A DNA stretch of 38,757 nucleotides from Polymyxa betae (taxonomy: Eukaryota; Endomyxa; Phytomyxea; Plasmodiophorida; Plasmodiophoridae), in NCBI GenBank assembly GCA_003693705.1, contig RBZT01000659.1:1772-40528 (forward strand), given 5' to 3'. The notes under the pieces were generated by a model. It ran no database searches. It was not told where the DNA came from and saw only the letters and a list, made by a program, of their open reading frames with translations. Of the stretch, positions 19,665 to 38,757 are shown one piece after another (position 1 is the stretch's first letter; every line of letters begins with the position of its first letter). Made by a program: the position numbers and the translations under genes.

Positions 19665-21835
19665 ATGCATGTCCATGTCGTCCTGACCGGCCTCGTCATC
19701 GTGGCCGCGCTGGCCGCCGCCGTCCCAGGACGGGGCGGCCCCGAGTGTCCCGACGAGGACCTCCCGAACAACGCCGCGGGCCGCTACGACGGCCTCAGCG
19801 ACGAGGACCGCCTGATCCTAACCCGTGTCAAATCATTCATGGCCAAGAACGGGCTCGTACTGGCCCAGCCGCCGACGGCGTCGCCGACGACGACGACGGC
19901 GCGGCCTTCGACTCCGACCTTCGAGGACTTGATGTCAGCCTGGGTCGCCCAACAACAACAGCAGCAGCAGCAGCAACAGCAGCAGCCTCCGGCGGCGCAG
20001 CCCGGGGCCAGTACGCCGTCGTCGTCGTCGCGACTGTTCATGCCGTCGCCGCACGGCGGCTCGCTGTATGACGGCGGCCGGACAGGACGGGGCGCGCCGC
20101 GGCCTGCGTTTCCGCCACGGCAGACGCTGGCCGAAGTCCCGGTTCAGGCCGCCACGGTCAAGGGTAACGTTGCCCCAGTCGCGGCTGGTAACGCGACCCG
20201 GCCGGGGGCGACTCCGGAACCCGAGCGCCACGGCGCCCGTACGCGAACGTCGCCGACCCGAACCGATCGCAGCCCGATGTTGGTCGTACCGGTCGCGGCG
20301 TTCCCGATGTTGGAGGGCGGACGCAATAATCAGACCAAATCAGGCGCCAAGATCGAGCAGAGACCGAACTCGTTCTGTAACGTTACCTCGCGATTCAGGT
20401 TGATGTTACCAACCGAACTGACACGTTTCGATACAGATAGCAGCCGGCGTGGAACGGCTGGCCCATTGACTCCGAAGCCGATCTCGAATAGCCCTCGAGT
20501 GGGTCCTAGTAACGTCAAACGAAACGTAACGACTCCGATGCCAGGTAACGTTCTCAGTTCCTCTTTCGCTATCCTGCATTTTGCTTCGTATTAGGGCTTT
20601 GGGTTTAGGGTTCTAACAACTGGTTGATTTCTTGATTTCGATTGTTATGCGGGTTTCACGATACTGATGATCTATGTTACATGCAGCTTCAGGCCGAGAC
20701 GTAACGAAATCAGTCCCGACGCCAGTTCCAAGCATGCGAGAGACTCTTCCAACGAGACCGACCAAATCGGCCTGGACGCCGCCTCCAACACCGCCCAAGA
20801 CTTCCATCCCGTATCCGACGTCCACCTCGACGCCTGTAACGCCTCCGCCTACTAGCGACGCGATCAGCCCAGTGACGCCGCCGCCTACGACGAACGTGAT
20901 CAGTCCCGCTCCAAGTCAAAGAGAACGCATTGGTAACGTAATACTAGAGCAGCCCCCCTTTGTCGTTTCCAGTTTTTGTTGAATTTTCAAAAGTTTTTTT
21001 GATTTTCATTTTGTCGAACTTTTTCGTACGCAACTTTTTCGTTCGCATTTTATTAGGTTGGATGATAAGTTAGGGTTTAGGGGTTCACTATTATTTTCAG
21101 CATTTCTCTCGCTGCTTTCTTTGGGAGCATTCTTGCCTTCATTTTCATGATTTTTGCCAATAAAATCTGGCCACTTTTTGTTACAGTTTTTTCTATCATT
21201 TTTGCGATGATTCTTCTCAAGGATTCTAATTGCATTCTGTAGTAACGCCGGCGCCTCTCAATACGGCTTCGACTGACAACGTCGTCGCTAACCAGACCGA
21301 CATCACCCCTGATACGTTACTCAACGTTTCGGAAACCAGCCTGTCGAACGTTACCGATCCCGTTAACGTTCCTGAAACGGGCTCGGACTCTCTCCCTGAG
21401 ATCACAGCCGAATCGAACTCGACCAGCCCGATTCCGGACGACAATACAGCGGGCAACGTTACCGAGATCGAGCCTGTCCCAGTCGACAGTAATGCCACTG
21501 ACGTTACCTCGCCGACCGATGAACCCGCCGTTAACGTTACCACGCTGCGGCCGGCACTGAAGAACGTAGCGACACCGTTGCCGAAGACGCCGTTGGTGCT
21601 CCCGTCCGAAATGGATATCGACGCTGTGAAGGCGCTGGAGACGAATCGGACCTACACCAATCGATCGGCGTTGGCGGAGACAGCCCCGGAGTCTGACGAT
21701 ACCTCGGAGCAGCAGGCTGAGATGAATCTTGAAGAGGACGAGAAGGTCGAGTCGCAGATCGAGCCTGAGGCGATTTCCGACGATGATGGAGACGACGATG
21801 ATTTTGACGATGATGATTTTGATGATGAGTTCTGA
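19665..21835 (+). CDS. Thr/Pro/Asn-rich secreted glycoprotein, three exons
   Basis: Exons are 19665-20544, 20693-20932 and 21243-21835 (570 aa). Both introns are phase 1, start GGTAACG and end TTCAG or TGTAG, and the phases join exactly. A signal peptide covers residues 1 to about 20. Then come a short charged region, a 12-residue poly-Gln (about 19950-19987), and a Thr/Pro-rich region. About thirteen Asn-x-Ser/Thr sequons follow, mostly NVT, and the protein ends with a strongly acidic Asp-rich C-terminus. There is no transmembrane or GPI tail. It is probably a secreted, heavily glycosylated, cation-binding surface or matrix protein. If the first intron is retained, the frame ends at 20594 with a short alternative tail. 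Both introns carry telomere-like motifs (20591-20612 and 21070-21086). Confidence 0.7.
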
Positions 21836-23785
21836 GAGACGAACGAGTATCAGTCGTCATGTAACGAATCTCGGTTGTTAATGTTAATGTTACGTTTCAG
21901 TAAACAATACCCGAAATCCCAACTGGCATGATCGCTATCAGCATCAACCCCTTTTGTAGCGAATCCTGTGCTAGTGGAAACGTTAGCTCCAGTTAGGAAC
22001 AGTAACATTAGCATGATGTCGTTACATCTGCAACGGTCATACAATGATACAATCTCCTTACAATCGCTGTGCTTCAGAGAATACAGTTAAAGCGAAGAAA
22101 ATGTTAAAAATTATTGCGAGGCTCGTCAGAGTCTTGACTTCGATCATCAAACATATTTTCGACTATTTTTCTTGCCGAGAGCCTTTTTTTTCCTACAGCT
22201 TTTTCGACAGGAAAAAAAGTTACAGTTTAATTTTCACTTTCCTCGAAGCAAAAAAGTGCAGGATCTTGATTATCTGGGTGAGCTGACTGGAAGATGCTGC
22301 TTATCTTGTAAAGAGCTACGTGACCCAGCCAGATTTCTGTTCTATGCAATCGTGATCGCTATCAGTGGCGAGTTTCCTACAAAGGCCCATAGCTCTGGAT
22401 TCCAGCTAGATTGAGGCCTAGTGACAGCAGCATGAACGTGAAATCAGGGAAGTTCCGACGAAATCGTTTCCGCATGAGTCATCCTTGCTCATAATCGGCC
22501 CGAAAACGCCAATCGAACTATGTTTCGTGATAAGAGGGCTGGAATTGTCGAATCTAATGGAAATGCAAGAGAACAATAATAACTAGTACAATCCAATCCA
22601 ATCCAATCAGGTTTCTACTTCTGTTAACATTATCGGGGGCGTCAACTGGAAAGGGGCAGCTGTACTATGACAATAACTTCAGCCATTCGTAAACAGCGAA
22701 TTTGGGAACAGGTTAAAACAGACAAAAATGATCAGAATTGAGAGCGGTAATCAATGAGCATCGCATGATGACATAACAGAATGCAGGAAAGAGTCCTTAA
22801 AAACAGTCGAAATTTCACATTATCGACAACAATGTCTTGACCATCAGAAGCATTCGATGGTAAGGATTAAAGTAGGAGAGAAATGAGTTTCGAGAAATTT
22901 GTAGTAATTTTGCTGCAAGTTTCTATGATGTTTCATTTATTGGATTCTATTTAAACTCTCCAACAGAATGCCATCCAGACTCCATCAATTGCTTTTGGCA
23001 AGTTCTCTACGAGCAAATGAGACCCTATTGGGTTATTTTGCAATCCAATCATGCTTAGACCCATCATACTGTATCCCATCTTTAACCGAAAATTTGGAAT
23101 GCTCGCAGTCTGTAGTGCCATCGCCAAGTTGAGAGTTGTAAGGTCTATATCTTGGCTCACAGTATGGAAACAAGAATTGTGGTGGAGGCATTGAACATGT
23201 TTGCCCATGACCATTGTCAATTCATAGCAGATTGTGACCTCAAGGTTGATTTACATAGTGGCTATTGTCGTAATACCCTAAACTTTAGCATCTTTGCACA
23301 TTTTTATATGAAGGATTTCATCGAAACGATGAAATTGCACTCCTTTTAAATGCGAAACATTGGGGCCGTTGACTTTGTCATCAGAGCGGTAGTAATCGTG
23401 TAGCCTGGCAGAAAATACGGGCCAATACACACTTGACGAAGAAAATGAAGATTCTGAATTTCCTCTTAATCATTCTTACTGGGCCAGTACAGCATTTCAC
23501 AAACGAATTCGAGCTCATTGAGATGATTTTCACATTTGATGAATCGTCAATTCGCGACCGACGTATTTCTTTCGTGTATGCAATAAAATGTTTCAATGGT
23601 ACTCAACGATGATGAAATTGATTCTGTAAGGTCGCCGGTCAGAGTGACGTCGTGAAGCTCGCGAAGGAGGTAACGATAAAGGGGATTGTTCGCCATCTTC
23701 AAAGTCGCTCGTTTTCGCTGTAGCAAGGGCGTCGGTCGAGGTCGCGGGAGGGTTCACCTCCAGTCCATTTCCGACCGTGGCTGTG
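21836..23785. other. Intergenic, no supported gene
   Basis: Several open frames of 60-90 aa are present on both strands (22044-22286, 22951-23220, 23593-23799). None shows a recognisable motif or splice partner. There is a small (AATCC)4 repeat at 22590-22609. Confidence 0.4.
22590..22609 (+). repeat. (AATCC)4 microsatellite
   Basis: Four tandem CAATC units. Confidence 0.85.
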
Positions 23786-24019
23786 TCATCCCTGCTCACT
23801 TATACCAGGCGATAGATTTTTATAAGAGCATAGCACGATTCGGCAACATTCTTGTTCTAACAGCACCTCAATCTTGTTTTTGAGATCAAGGACCGTCCAG
23901 CAGGGCCAACACTGCTCAGGATTTTCAGCTACCGATGTAAGACAAGCTAAAAGATTCAAGAGGACTCGGGTAGCAGCTACTCGACGCTTCTTGAAGAACG
24001 AAAAAGAGGCATGAGTCAT
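23786..24019 (-). CDS. Hypothetical small protein, 77 aa
   Basis: Frame from ATG 24019 to TGA. It begins with a basic stretch (FFKKRRVAATRVLLNLLACL), followed by ENPEQCWPCWTVLDL with a Cys-x2-Cys. It reads more like protein than neighbouring frames, but the family is unknown. A donor-like GTATAAG lies near its end, so more exons are possible; the minus-strand frame at 23799-23593 could be one. It lies 3' of the eL43 gene on the same strand. Confidence 0.25.
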   Translation of the reverse strand: MTHASFSFFKKRRVAATRVLLNLLACLTSVAENPEQCWPCWTVLDLKNKIEVLLEQECCRIVLCSYKNLSPGISEQG

Positions 24020-24186
24020 GCAAGCCCCATCGACACCTTAGAATTGCAGAGATGATCAGCACAGGAGAACCGAAGATTGGTATTATGGCTCTAATAGCCG
24101 ACTACGTCCAGAGAATATGAGACGGTACGACCAACACGACCGTAACAGATATAGAATAGTGCTGTTTCTGTGTATATTGAGAAGGT

Positions 24187-24526
24187 TTAAGCGCTGACAG
24201 CCTTGGTCTTCATTTCTCGTAGACGACGGATTGTGGATCGGACGGTCATGGCCTGAGCGGTGCTGCAATCGTTGCTTAGAAAGAGCCGGAGCATCATAGA
24301 GCGAGACTTACTTGACGGTGTAAGCGCCACCAGCGACGACCTTACGGCAGGCATTGCAGCCCCAGATTCCAACGACCTGACGCTTGACGGCGTCCTTGCC
24401 GCAGAACGAGCAGGTGTACTTGGCGTGCTGGCTCACCTCGATCTTCTTGATCTGCTTACGCAGCGAGGCACCGTAACGGGTTCCATACTTGCCAGTGATG
24501 CCGACCTTCTTGGTACGCTTGGCCAT
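24187..24526 (-). CDS. RPL37A: 60S ribosomal protein eL43 (L37a), two exons
   Basis: Exon 1 is 24526-24312 and exon 2 is 24262-24187, separated by a 49-nt intron (GTAAGT...TTGCAG), giving 96 aa. The start [19 protein letters not shown] and the C4 zinc ribbon (CSFCGKD, then GCNACRK) are diagnostic for eL43. The second exon completes the conserved [10 protein letters not shown] tail. eL43 is a structural zinc-binding protein of the large ribosomal subunit. The family is normally about 92 aa; the extra residues are at the C-terminus. A two-unit tandem repeat lies about 100 bp upstream of the start (24628-24841). Confidence 0.97.
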
Positions 24527-26252
24527 GGCGACGACGAGGACGAATCAACAAACGAGAGAGGAAGTCACGGAGTCCGTGACGGGGCGAGCTCGCCATCAAC
24601 TATAGGAGCAATGCGTTAACATCATCAGAAAAAATTGCGACAGTGATTTCAAACTTGCGTCAGGTCACTTTGTAAAGTGTGCGCGCAGTTGCTGTTTTTA
24701 CACTTTTGATGTGGAGAATTTCACGATCTGCGAAAAAACTGCGACTAAGTTTTCAAAACTTGCGTCAGTTCACTGGGCAAAATATGCGCGTAACTGAAGT
24801 TCTTGCACTTTTATTGATGTTGAGAAATTTCATGATCTGCGAGCGGTTTGTCGTACAGTTTGACGCTGAACAATCTACGAAATTTGCAAGCGTTTGACAG
24901 TCGAAGCAGACGAGCTAACTCGCGCCTGAGAGACCGAAAAATCATACGTCAACATGGTCGTTTAGAAGGTGCGATTCCCAGTCAAAACAAACATCGCTTG
25001 CAAAGAGAATGCTCTTGACTTTACAGCCAAGGTTTTGAAAGCAGGAATTCTTTTGGACTCGTTTAGTGTTTGTAGCAACTCAAGGAATATAATGCTCAAC
25101 TTAGTTTTGGGATGGCAATCATTTTATCACTCAAAACGCCTGGATAGATTCAAACGAAAGCTTGTCGACATTCTTACGCTCCAATGCAGCCGGGCAACGT
25201 TCTCCGCTTTCTGGGCTCTATTTTTGCCTGAACCGATGGTGGACATTTGCCATCCTAAATATTAGCATCAAATGCTCGAATATGATCATAATACTGCCAC
25301 AGAAACTCGCCATGATCAAGTAGACGCCAGATGTTCAATATTGCATCAATCCAACACAAACGTTCGATAAGTCTGTAGAACGATATTTTTAAGGCGCAAA
25401 ATTACTCCTGCTCTCAAGAAGAGTTAGAAAGTGAAAAAAAAGTGTTGAAAGCAGTAAAAGGATGTGAGCAAGAAAAGGGAAAAATAAGTGTAATGCAGAA
25501 AAGATCTATATGCTATGACATAAAAAAAAACTGAAAAAACCAAAAGACCTTTGAAACTTTCTCACCGTTTCTAAACCCCCAATCAGATATCTTAGCAAGA
25601 AGTCACTCGATCATCCTTGCATGATACGGGCGAATAGCCGAGAAGCAATTTTCGAAAAGCGAGCTCGGCCAAATCGAACCCGCAGAGCTCACCAGGATAT
25701 CATGAGGGCAGAATTTCTGATAGAAGAGCTAGAGAGAGAAGGGCGTCCACATCGTTACTGAAACGTTCAATGATCTTTCTGGCAGCATTTCGTGAGGCAG
25801 ACGAGGACAAAGACCTGATAGAGCCATTCGCTCAAACGCGGGTCCTCACAGCAGAGCTTTCGAGCCCGAATCGCCTTCCGATACAGATGTCGACCAAGAT
25901 CATTTCCTGCAAAGGTCGTCGCCACCAATCTAAATTTGCTAAAGGCGATCTCGCGGCCCTTGATTTCGATCAACAAAGGTTCTGGCTTCAACTTTTTTCT
26001 CGGAGCTTACGAGAACGCTCCATGGATTCGCGCTCGTCCTCATCTGGCGCCCTTCCCTTTGATAGCTGCTTTAGCAAGAACGAGAGAGAATCACATTCAA
26101 AGCAAAGCACGACATTTTTATAAATACAAAATCTATTTTTTCTACTTTTCTGGCAGATTTTTTTGTGAACTCAAATTCTTTAGCAGGAGCGTGTAGATGG
26201 TGCCGTAGTTTAGGGCCAAATCCAGATTCAAGACCGACGGAAGTCGGTCGTG
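24527..26252. other. Intergenic, eL43 promoter side, no supported gene
   Basis: It includes the tandem repeat at 24628-24841. Open frames at 24969-25265 (plus) and 25767-25991 (minus) have no ATG or motifs that would justify a call. Confidence 0.4.
24628..24841 (+). repeat. Diverged tandem duplication, two units of about 105-109 bp
   Basis: Unit 1 is about 24628-24732 and unit 2 about 24732-24841. Both run through A-run, TTGCGAC or CTGCGAC, CAAACTTGCGTCAG or AAAACTTGCGTCAG, GTGCGCGC or ATGCGCG, TTGCACTTTT-like, TGAGAA, TTTCA and GATCTGCG in the same order, with many substitutions. It lies in the presumed eL43 promoter. Confidence 0.75.
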
Positions 26253-26462
26253 ATGGCGCGCGTTGTGTCAGGCACCAGCACGGCGGCGGCGCCAGCATCG
26301 CCATCGACGCTCGTCGGCCGGGCCCATTATGCTACGGCATCGCTATGGACGCTCGTCGTAGGAAGTTCACGTTCTTCTGACTGGGACGCGTGCCAGGCCG
26401 TACTGGCCCATACGAAGGTCGCGCTTGTTTTAGGGTCCGCTGCCGTTTCGTTTCTTAGTTGA
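26253..26462 (+). CDS. Hypothetical small protein, 69 aa
   Basis: ATG 26253 to TGA, Ala/Ser/Val-rich (MARVVSGTSTAAAPASPS). A GACGCTCGTCG block appears twice in the DNA. It ends in a hydrophobic stretch (ALVLGSAAVSFL). It could be a small membrane or organelle protein, or a GC-rich chance frame. There is no family match. Confidence 0.2.
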   Translation: MARVVSGTSTAAAPASPSTLVGRAHYATASLWTLVVGSSRSSDWDACQAVLAHTKVALVLGSAAVSFLS

Positions 26463-28920
26463 GAAAGTCGTCAAGCCGGCTGTATTGAAGTTTCAGTTGG
26501 CTGCAATCAGAAGTCCAACGATCAAGTTCACCAATTCGAGATGGTACTGCAGATCCTGCAGCGAATCGATCGCGTGATTACCCTCCGTTATTAAGGGTGG
26601 TCGGATTCACGAATAAAATTCGTCATCGCGGTGTTTCATCGGTTGAAAATAGCAATCATGGCCAGCAATGGCAAGTTTCGTACTGGTTTTCGAGGACGTT
26701 TGCGATCAGCTTGGCAGAGGCCAGATTGGCCGAAGAAGCCGGAGAGTATCATGATCAGGCTTTGTTGATTTGCAGATACGCTTTTCGGGCAAATGTTCCT
26801 ATAACTGGAACGAAAAAAATCTCTGAATAACAAGTGAAATGACGGAACAGAATCCCCAATAAAGCATACAAAATGGTTACTGATTTATTCGACCTAGAAA
26901 CTTGAAGAAGCTGTCGCTAGCCAGGCCACCATTGGCATTGCTGGGGGCTGGATCAGGCATCATGGGATTGTTCATTTGCAATCAACTAGCAGCGTCGACG
27001 TAATAGATATGATGTTGTGATAGAATCCAAACCCTAACCCTATCGCAAAACGTTGCTGAAATACAGGAGCTGGATGTCAAGAAAGGTTGCCTTGAAGCCA
27101 GCTGTTGAGAATGGATTTGACTGCAGCAACCAGTTTCAGAAATGGTGACAAAAGCAGCGATCTCTACATCTCAGACCTCCAAAATCTCTAATCTGCAAGT
27201 CTGGGTGTGAGTTCCCTCACCTGTTCGCAGAATGATATTAATGCAACTTTCTAATGATATCGAAGACTGCTTTCCATCTAGTAAACTGGCAAGACCGGAA
27301 TGCGCCAGAGCGACTGTTTTAATGGAAATTCGCTTGCTGAAATGAAACTTGTGCTAAATTTCTGCAATTTCGGGATGCCCATCTGATTGCAGGTTTTATA
27401 TCACGACCACCAATTGCAGTTTCGATCTAGTACGTTATGGCTGGCTTGATCAATAACAGCTGCCATAATACAACGATCGACAAGTTTGTTGCTCAATACG
27501 GTTCGAGATCGACATAAACTGGAAGCCACCAAAATTCATTAAAGGCAAGCCTGAAATCAGGCTGAAATTTTGTCGAGTTAGTTTTGGCCGAAATCACGAA
27601 GAATAGATTTGAAAAGTTGTAGGGCCGCTGAAAGTTTGGTAACTGGTCTTCAAAACCTCAGCAATGAAAATTCAATGTTAAAATGGAAAATCTGGAAGCA
27701 GAGCAGACTTCAGGCTCTGCTATAGATTGCCCAAATCAGATTCGACATCTCCACATCACGATATTGAACTTGCAGCATATCGTTGATTCGACATCATGAC
27801 CGCTGGTAGAAGCAGCCGCTAACGAGTTGAACGTAACGGGCTTCAATATCAAAGTGACGATCAAGACAGAGTTCGCCAATAAGCTCTTTCGATCAGCAGA
27901 TTAAGGGAGAGATGGGTTGTTGAGACAAGGCGATGCGAAATGGTGGCCGTCGTCTGCTTTGTCATGAGCATGGCGATCCCAAACTTGAAGCGTTCGCCAT
28001 GACGATCGATGCCTCGTCCTGTATGTCAGCCAGTATGAAAGCTTCACTTTGATAACAGCTCGACAGGGCCAGTATTCCGTTTTGCCAGGCTGATTCTTAA
28101 TTCGACAGGTGCAGAAAGGAAATTTTTGGTTTGAATCTATGAAGCCCTTTTTGGATTGAAACTTTTACGACCTTCTAATTTGCAGCATTTGTGTGATACA
28201 ACTGGTCAGTTGGATCTGACATTCTTTTCTCGATGTGAATCTTGATAGAGAGTTCAGAATGATCTACACCAACGCTAAATCACGAACAATCAAAAATTTC
28301 AGTTCAACCACGGAATAACACATTTATATTGAAATTCGGATTTGGCATTGTTTGATTTATCAGATCTGGTTTCCAATCATTAAACCACTCCTTGGCCGTA
28401 TCAGATTATGTCTTGTTGAGAGCTATGGTCACATTTCAACGAAGAGAAGTGCAAATTTGGTGTCATTGAGCAGCAGCGAATGAAGACAGTCACAAGTTCC
28501 TGCAGATTATCATTATCTTGTGATCCCGTTCATGTCGATTATGTAAAGAACAAGGTCTCATACGTCATGAAGGAACGGCCTACTGAACTGAGGACTACGT
28601 TGTTCAACAGAAAAACTCCATAATGACCAATTGTTTAGATGATTCAGCAGAAAGCCCGATCGTGGTCATTGGATTCGAAAACCCACGTTCGAAAAAAGCT
28701 TCATTCTATAGCAAAGATACTTGGCTCCGTCTGCTCTATCGAATCCCGATCTGCAATAAAGCATCAAATAGCCAATTCTTGCACTGCTCCTTTAACAGCT
28801 CGCTCCTCGCTTGCATCCAAGTCCACAGAGCTCTTGGCTAATGAACGACGACAAGGAATCCTTCTTCTTCTTGCCTTTTCAGGTTTCTGCGTTCGCAAAA
28901 CAGGAAGAATCACATTCCCA
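26463..28920. other. Long non-coding interval
   Basis: From 26834 to about 28620 there is no open frame of 60 codons in any of the six frames. The short frames before and after it are unsupported. A telo-box motif (AAACCCTAACCCTA) lies at 27029-27042. No tRNA or other structured RNA was recognised. Confidence 0.5.
27029..27042 (-). repeat. Interstitial telomeric motif
   Basis: AAACCCTAACCCTA: two units. Confidence 0.8.
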
Positions 28921-29012
28921 AAAAGTGCGTATGTGCAAAATGCGTTAGCGCACATTTATCCCCCGAAAAAATGCGTAGGAGCAAAATGCGCACGCGCACA
29001 TTTATCCTCCCC
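28921..29012 (+). repeat. Tandem repeat with palindromic cores upstream of PRPF8, about 46-bp period
   Basis: Unit 1 is 28921-28965 and unit 2 is 28966-29012. Both read GCAAAATGCG, then a short palindromic core (GCGTTAGCGC; TGCGCACGCGCA), then CACATTTATCC and a C-run. The repeat ends about 50 bp before the PRPF8 start codon, so it probably lies in the promoter or 5' UTR. Confidence 0.7.
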
Positions 29013-29062
29013 AATTTGGTGTCTCTATCGCCATTCGTTTTTGCCCCGACCGTGTCGTGGCG

Positions 29063-38243
<9,181 letters not shown>

Positions 38244-38259
38244 ATGCTTCCCAAATATA

Positions 38260-38265
38260 AATAAA
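38260..38265 (+). promoter_or_regulatory. Polyadenylation signal of PRPF8
   Basis: AATAAA lies 17 bases after the PRPF8 stop codon, in an AT-rich 3' end. Confidence 0.6.
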
Positions 38266-38757
38266 TTTGCACTTCTAATCAGTATCCAAACAAAGTCAAA
38301 ACATGGTGTGTTCTATGATCGTAAACTTCAACTTTCGATATCGAATGAAATTTTTGATTTGGCTTCATTTCTATTCTGATTCAGCCCACTGCCTGCAATA
38401 TGATTACCGACAAAGTTTACTTTAGAGAGTCGGAGATACCAACCCGTCGTTTAATCTCCCAGTTCACCACGCACTCAGTTCGCGATGTCCTTGAAACGCT
38501 GTCGGTTAAACTGTTTAGTTTATTTAAAAATATCATAGAACGACTTAGGCCTCGAACGAAATCGTGCTGCACAACAGCTGTTCGAGAGGTTTCACATCTG
38601 ATTCTTTCAAAATTGGACATCCTCCACAACGATATGGTTGTCACTAAAAATTTTCTGCAGATTTTTTTAACGCCGCAAGCATTTTGTTATTCAGGTCATC
38701 CTTCGATTTTGAGTTACTTCACGAAGCGTCGGAAAGGGTTTAGGGTTAAAAAGAATA
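38266..38757. other. 3' flank of PRPF8, no supported gene
   Basis: One minus-strand frame (38417-38644) has no recognisable motif. A telomere-like GGGTTTAGGGTT lies at 38736-38747 near the window end. Confidence 0.4.

Noticed and set aside
19784-20231. Cys-rich and Arg-rich antisense frames opposite the secreted gene
   Set aside because: They arise from the poly-Gln repeat (poly-Cys and poly-Leu in other frames) and from GC-rich codons. The sense strand has signal peptide, sequons and splice sites.
22590-22609. CRISPR-like or structured repeat
   Set aside because: It is a simple pentanucleotide microsatellite without spacers, in a eukaryotic genome.

Overview
The window is nuclear DNA from an intron-rich eukaryote. 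Two conserved genes anchor it. One is a complete 29-exon PRPF8 (Prp8, the U5 snRNP core protein) on the right. The other is a two-exon ribosomal protein eL43 (RPL37A) near 24.3 kb. Both use the standard genetic code. Introns are mostly 44-60 nt, with GT-AG borders and TAAC/TGAC-like branch sites. TTAGGG/CCCTAA motifs are scattered through the window, which suggests a TTAGGG telomere. The lineage cannot be fixed from the sequence; an opisthokont or another microbial eukaryote is plausible.

Left part (1-11.4 kb): accessory and transposon-rich. It starts with a putative four-exon F-box-like gene. A short Mutator-like element (1867-2628) follows, with perfect 33-bp terminal inverted repeats and a 9-bp target-site duplication. 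Next comes a minus-strand gene of unknown family (3017-4656) in which one exon-intron-exon module is present twice. A fragment of a non-LTR retrotransposon (ORF1 with zinc knuckle, then endonuclease) and a second, decayed Mutator-like fragment lie beside it. An alpha-kinase gene (7288-9139) has two compensating frameshifts. Two small minus-strand genes follow, one with a helix-turn-helix, and both may belong to a mobile element.

Middle part (11.5-22 kb): GC-richer and largely coding for predicted secreted proteins. An eight-exon gene (11683-14214, minus) begins with a signal peptide and has a telomeric repeat inside its coding sequence. An ankyrin-like gene (15511-16836) carries an in-frame TAG. 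A GPI-anchored-like Ala/Pro/Ser protein (17875-18777, minus) and a Thr/Pro/Asn-rich, sequon-laden secreted protein (19665-21835, plus) are transcribed divergently from a shared 0.9-kb intergenic region.

Right part (22-38.8 kb): mostly non-coding up to PRPF8, apart from eL43. It includes tandem repeats upstream of both eL43 and PRPF8 and a stretch of about 1.8 kb without long open frames. The exon models are hand-built from reading-frame phase, splice borders and homology. For the unknown genes they are hypotheses, and transcript data would settle them.
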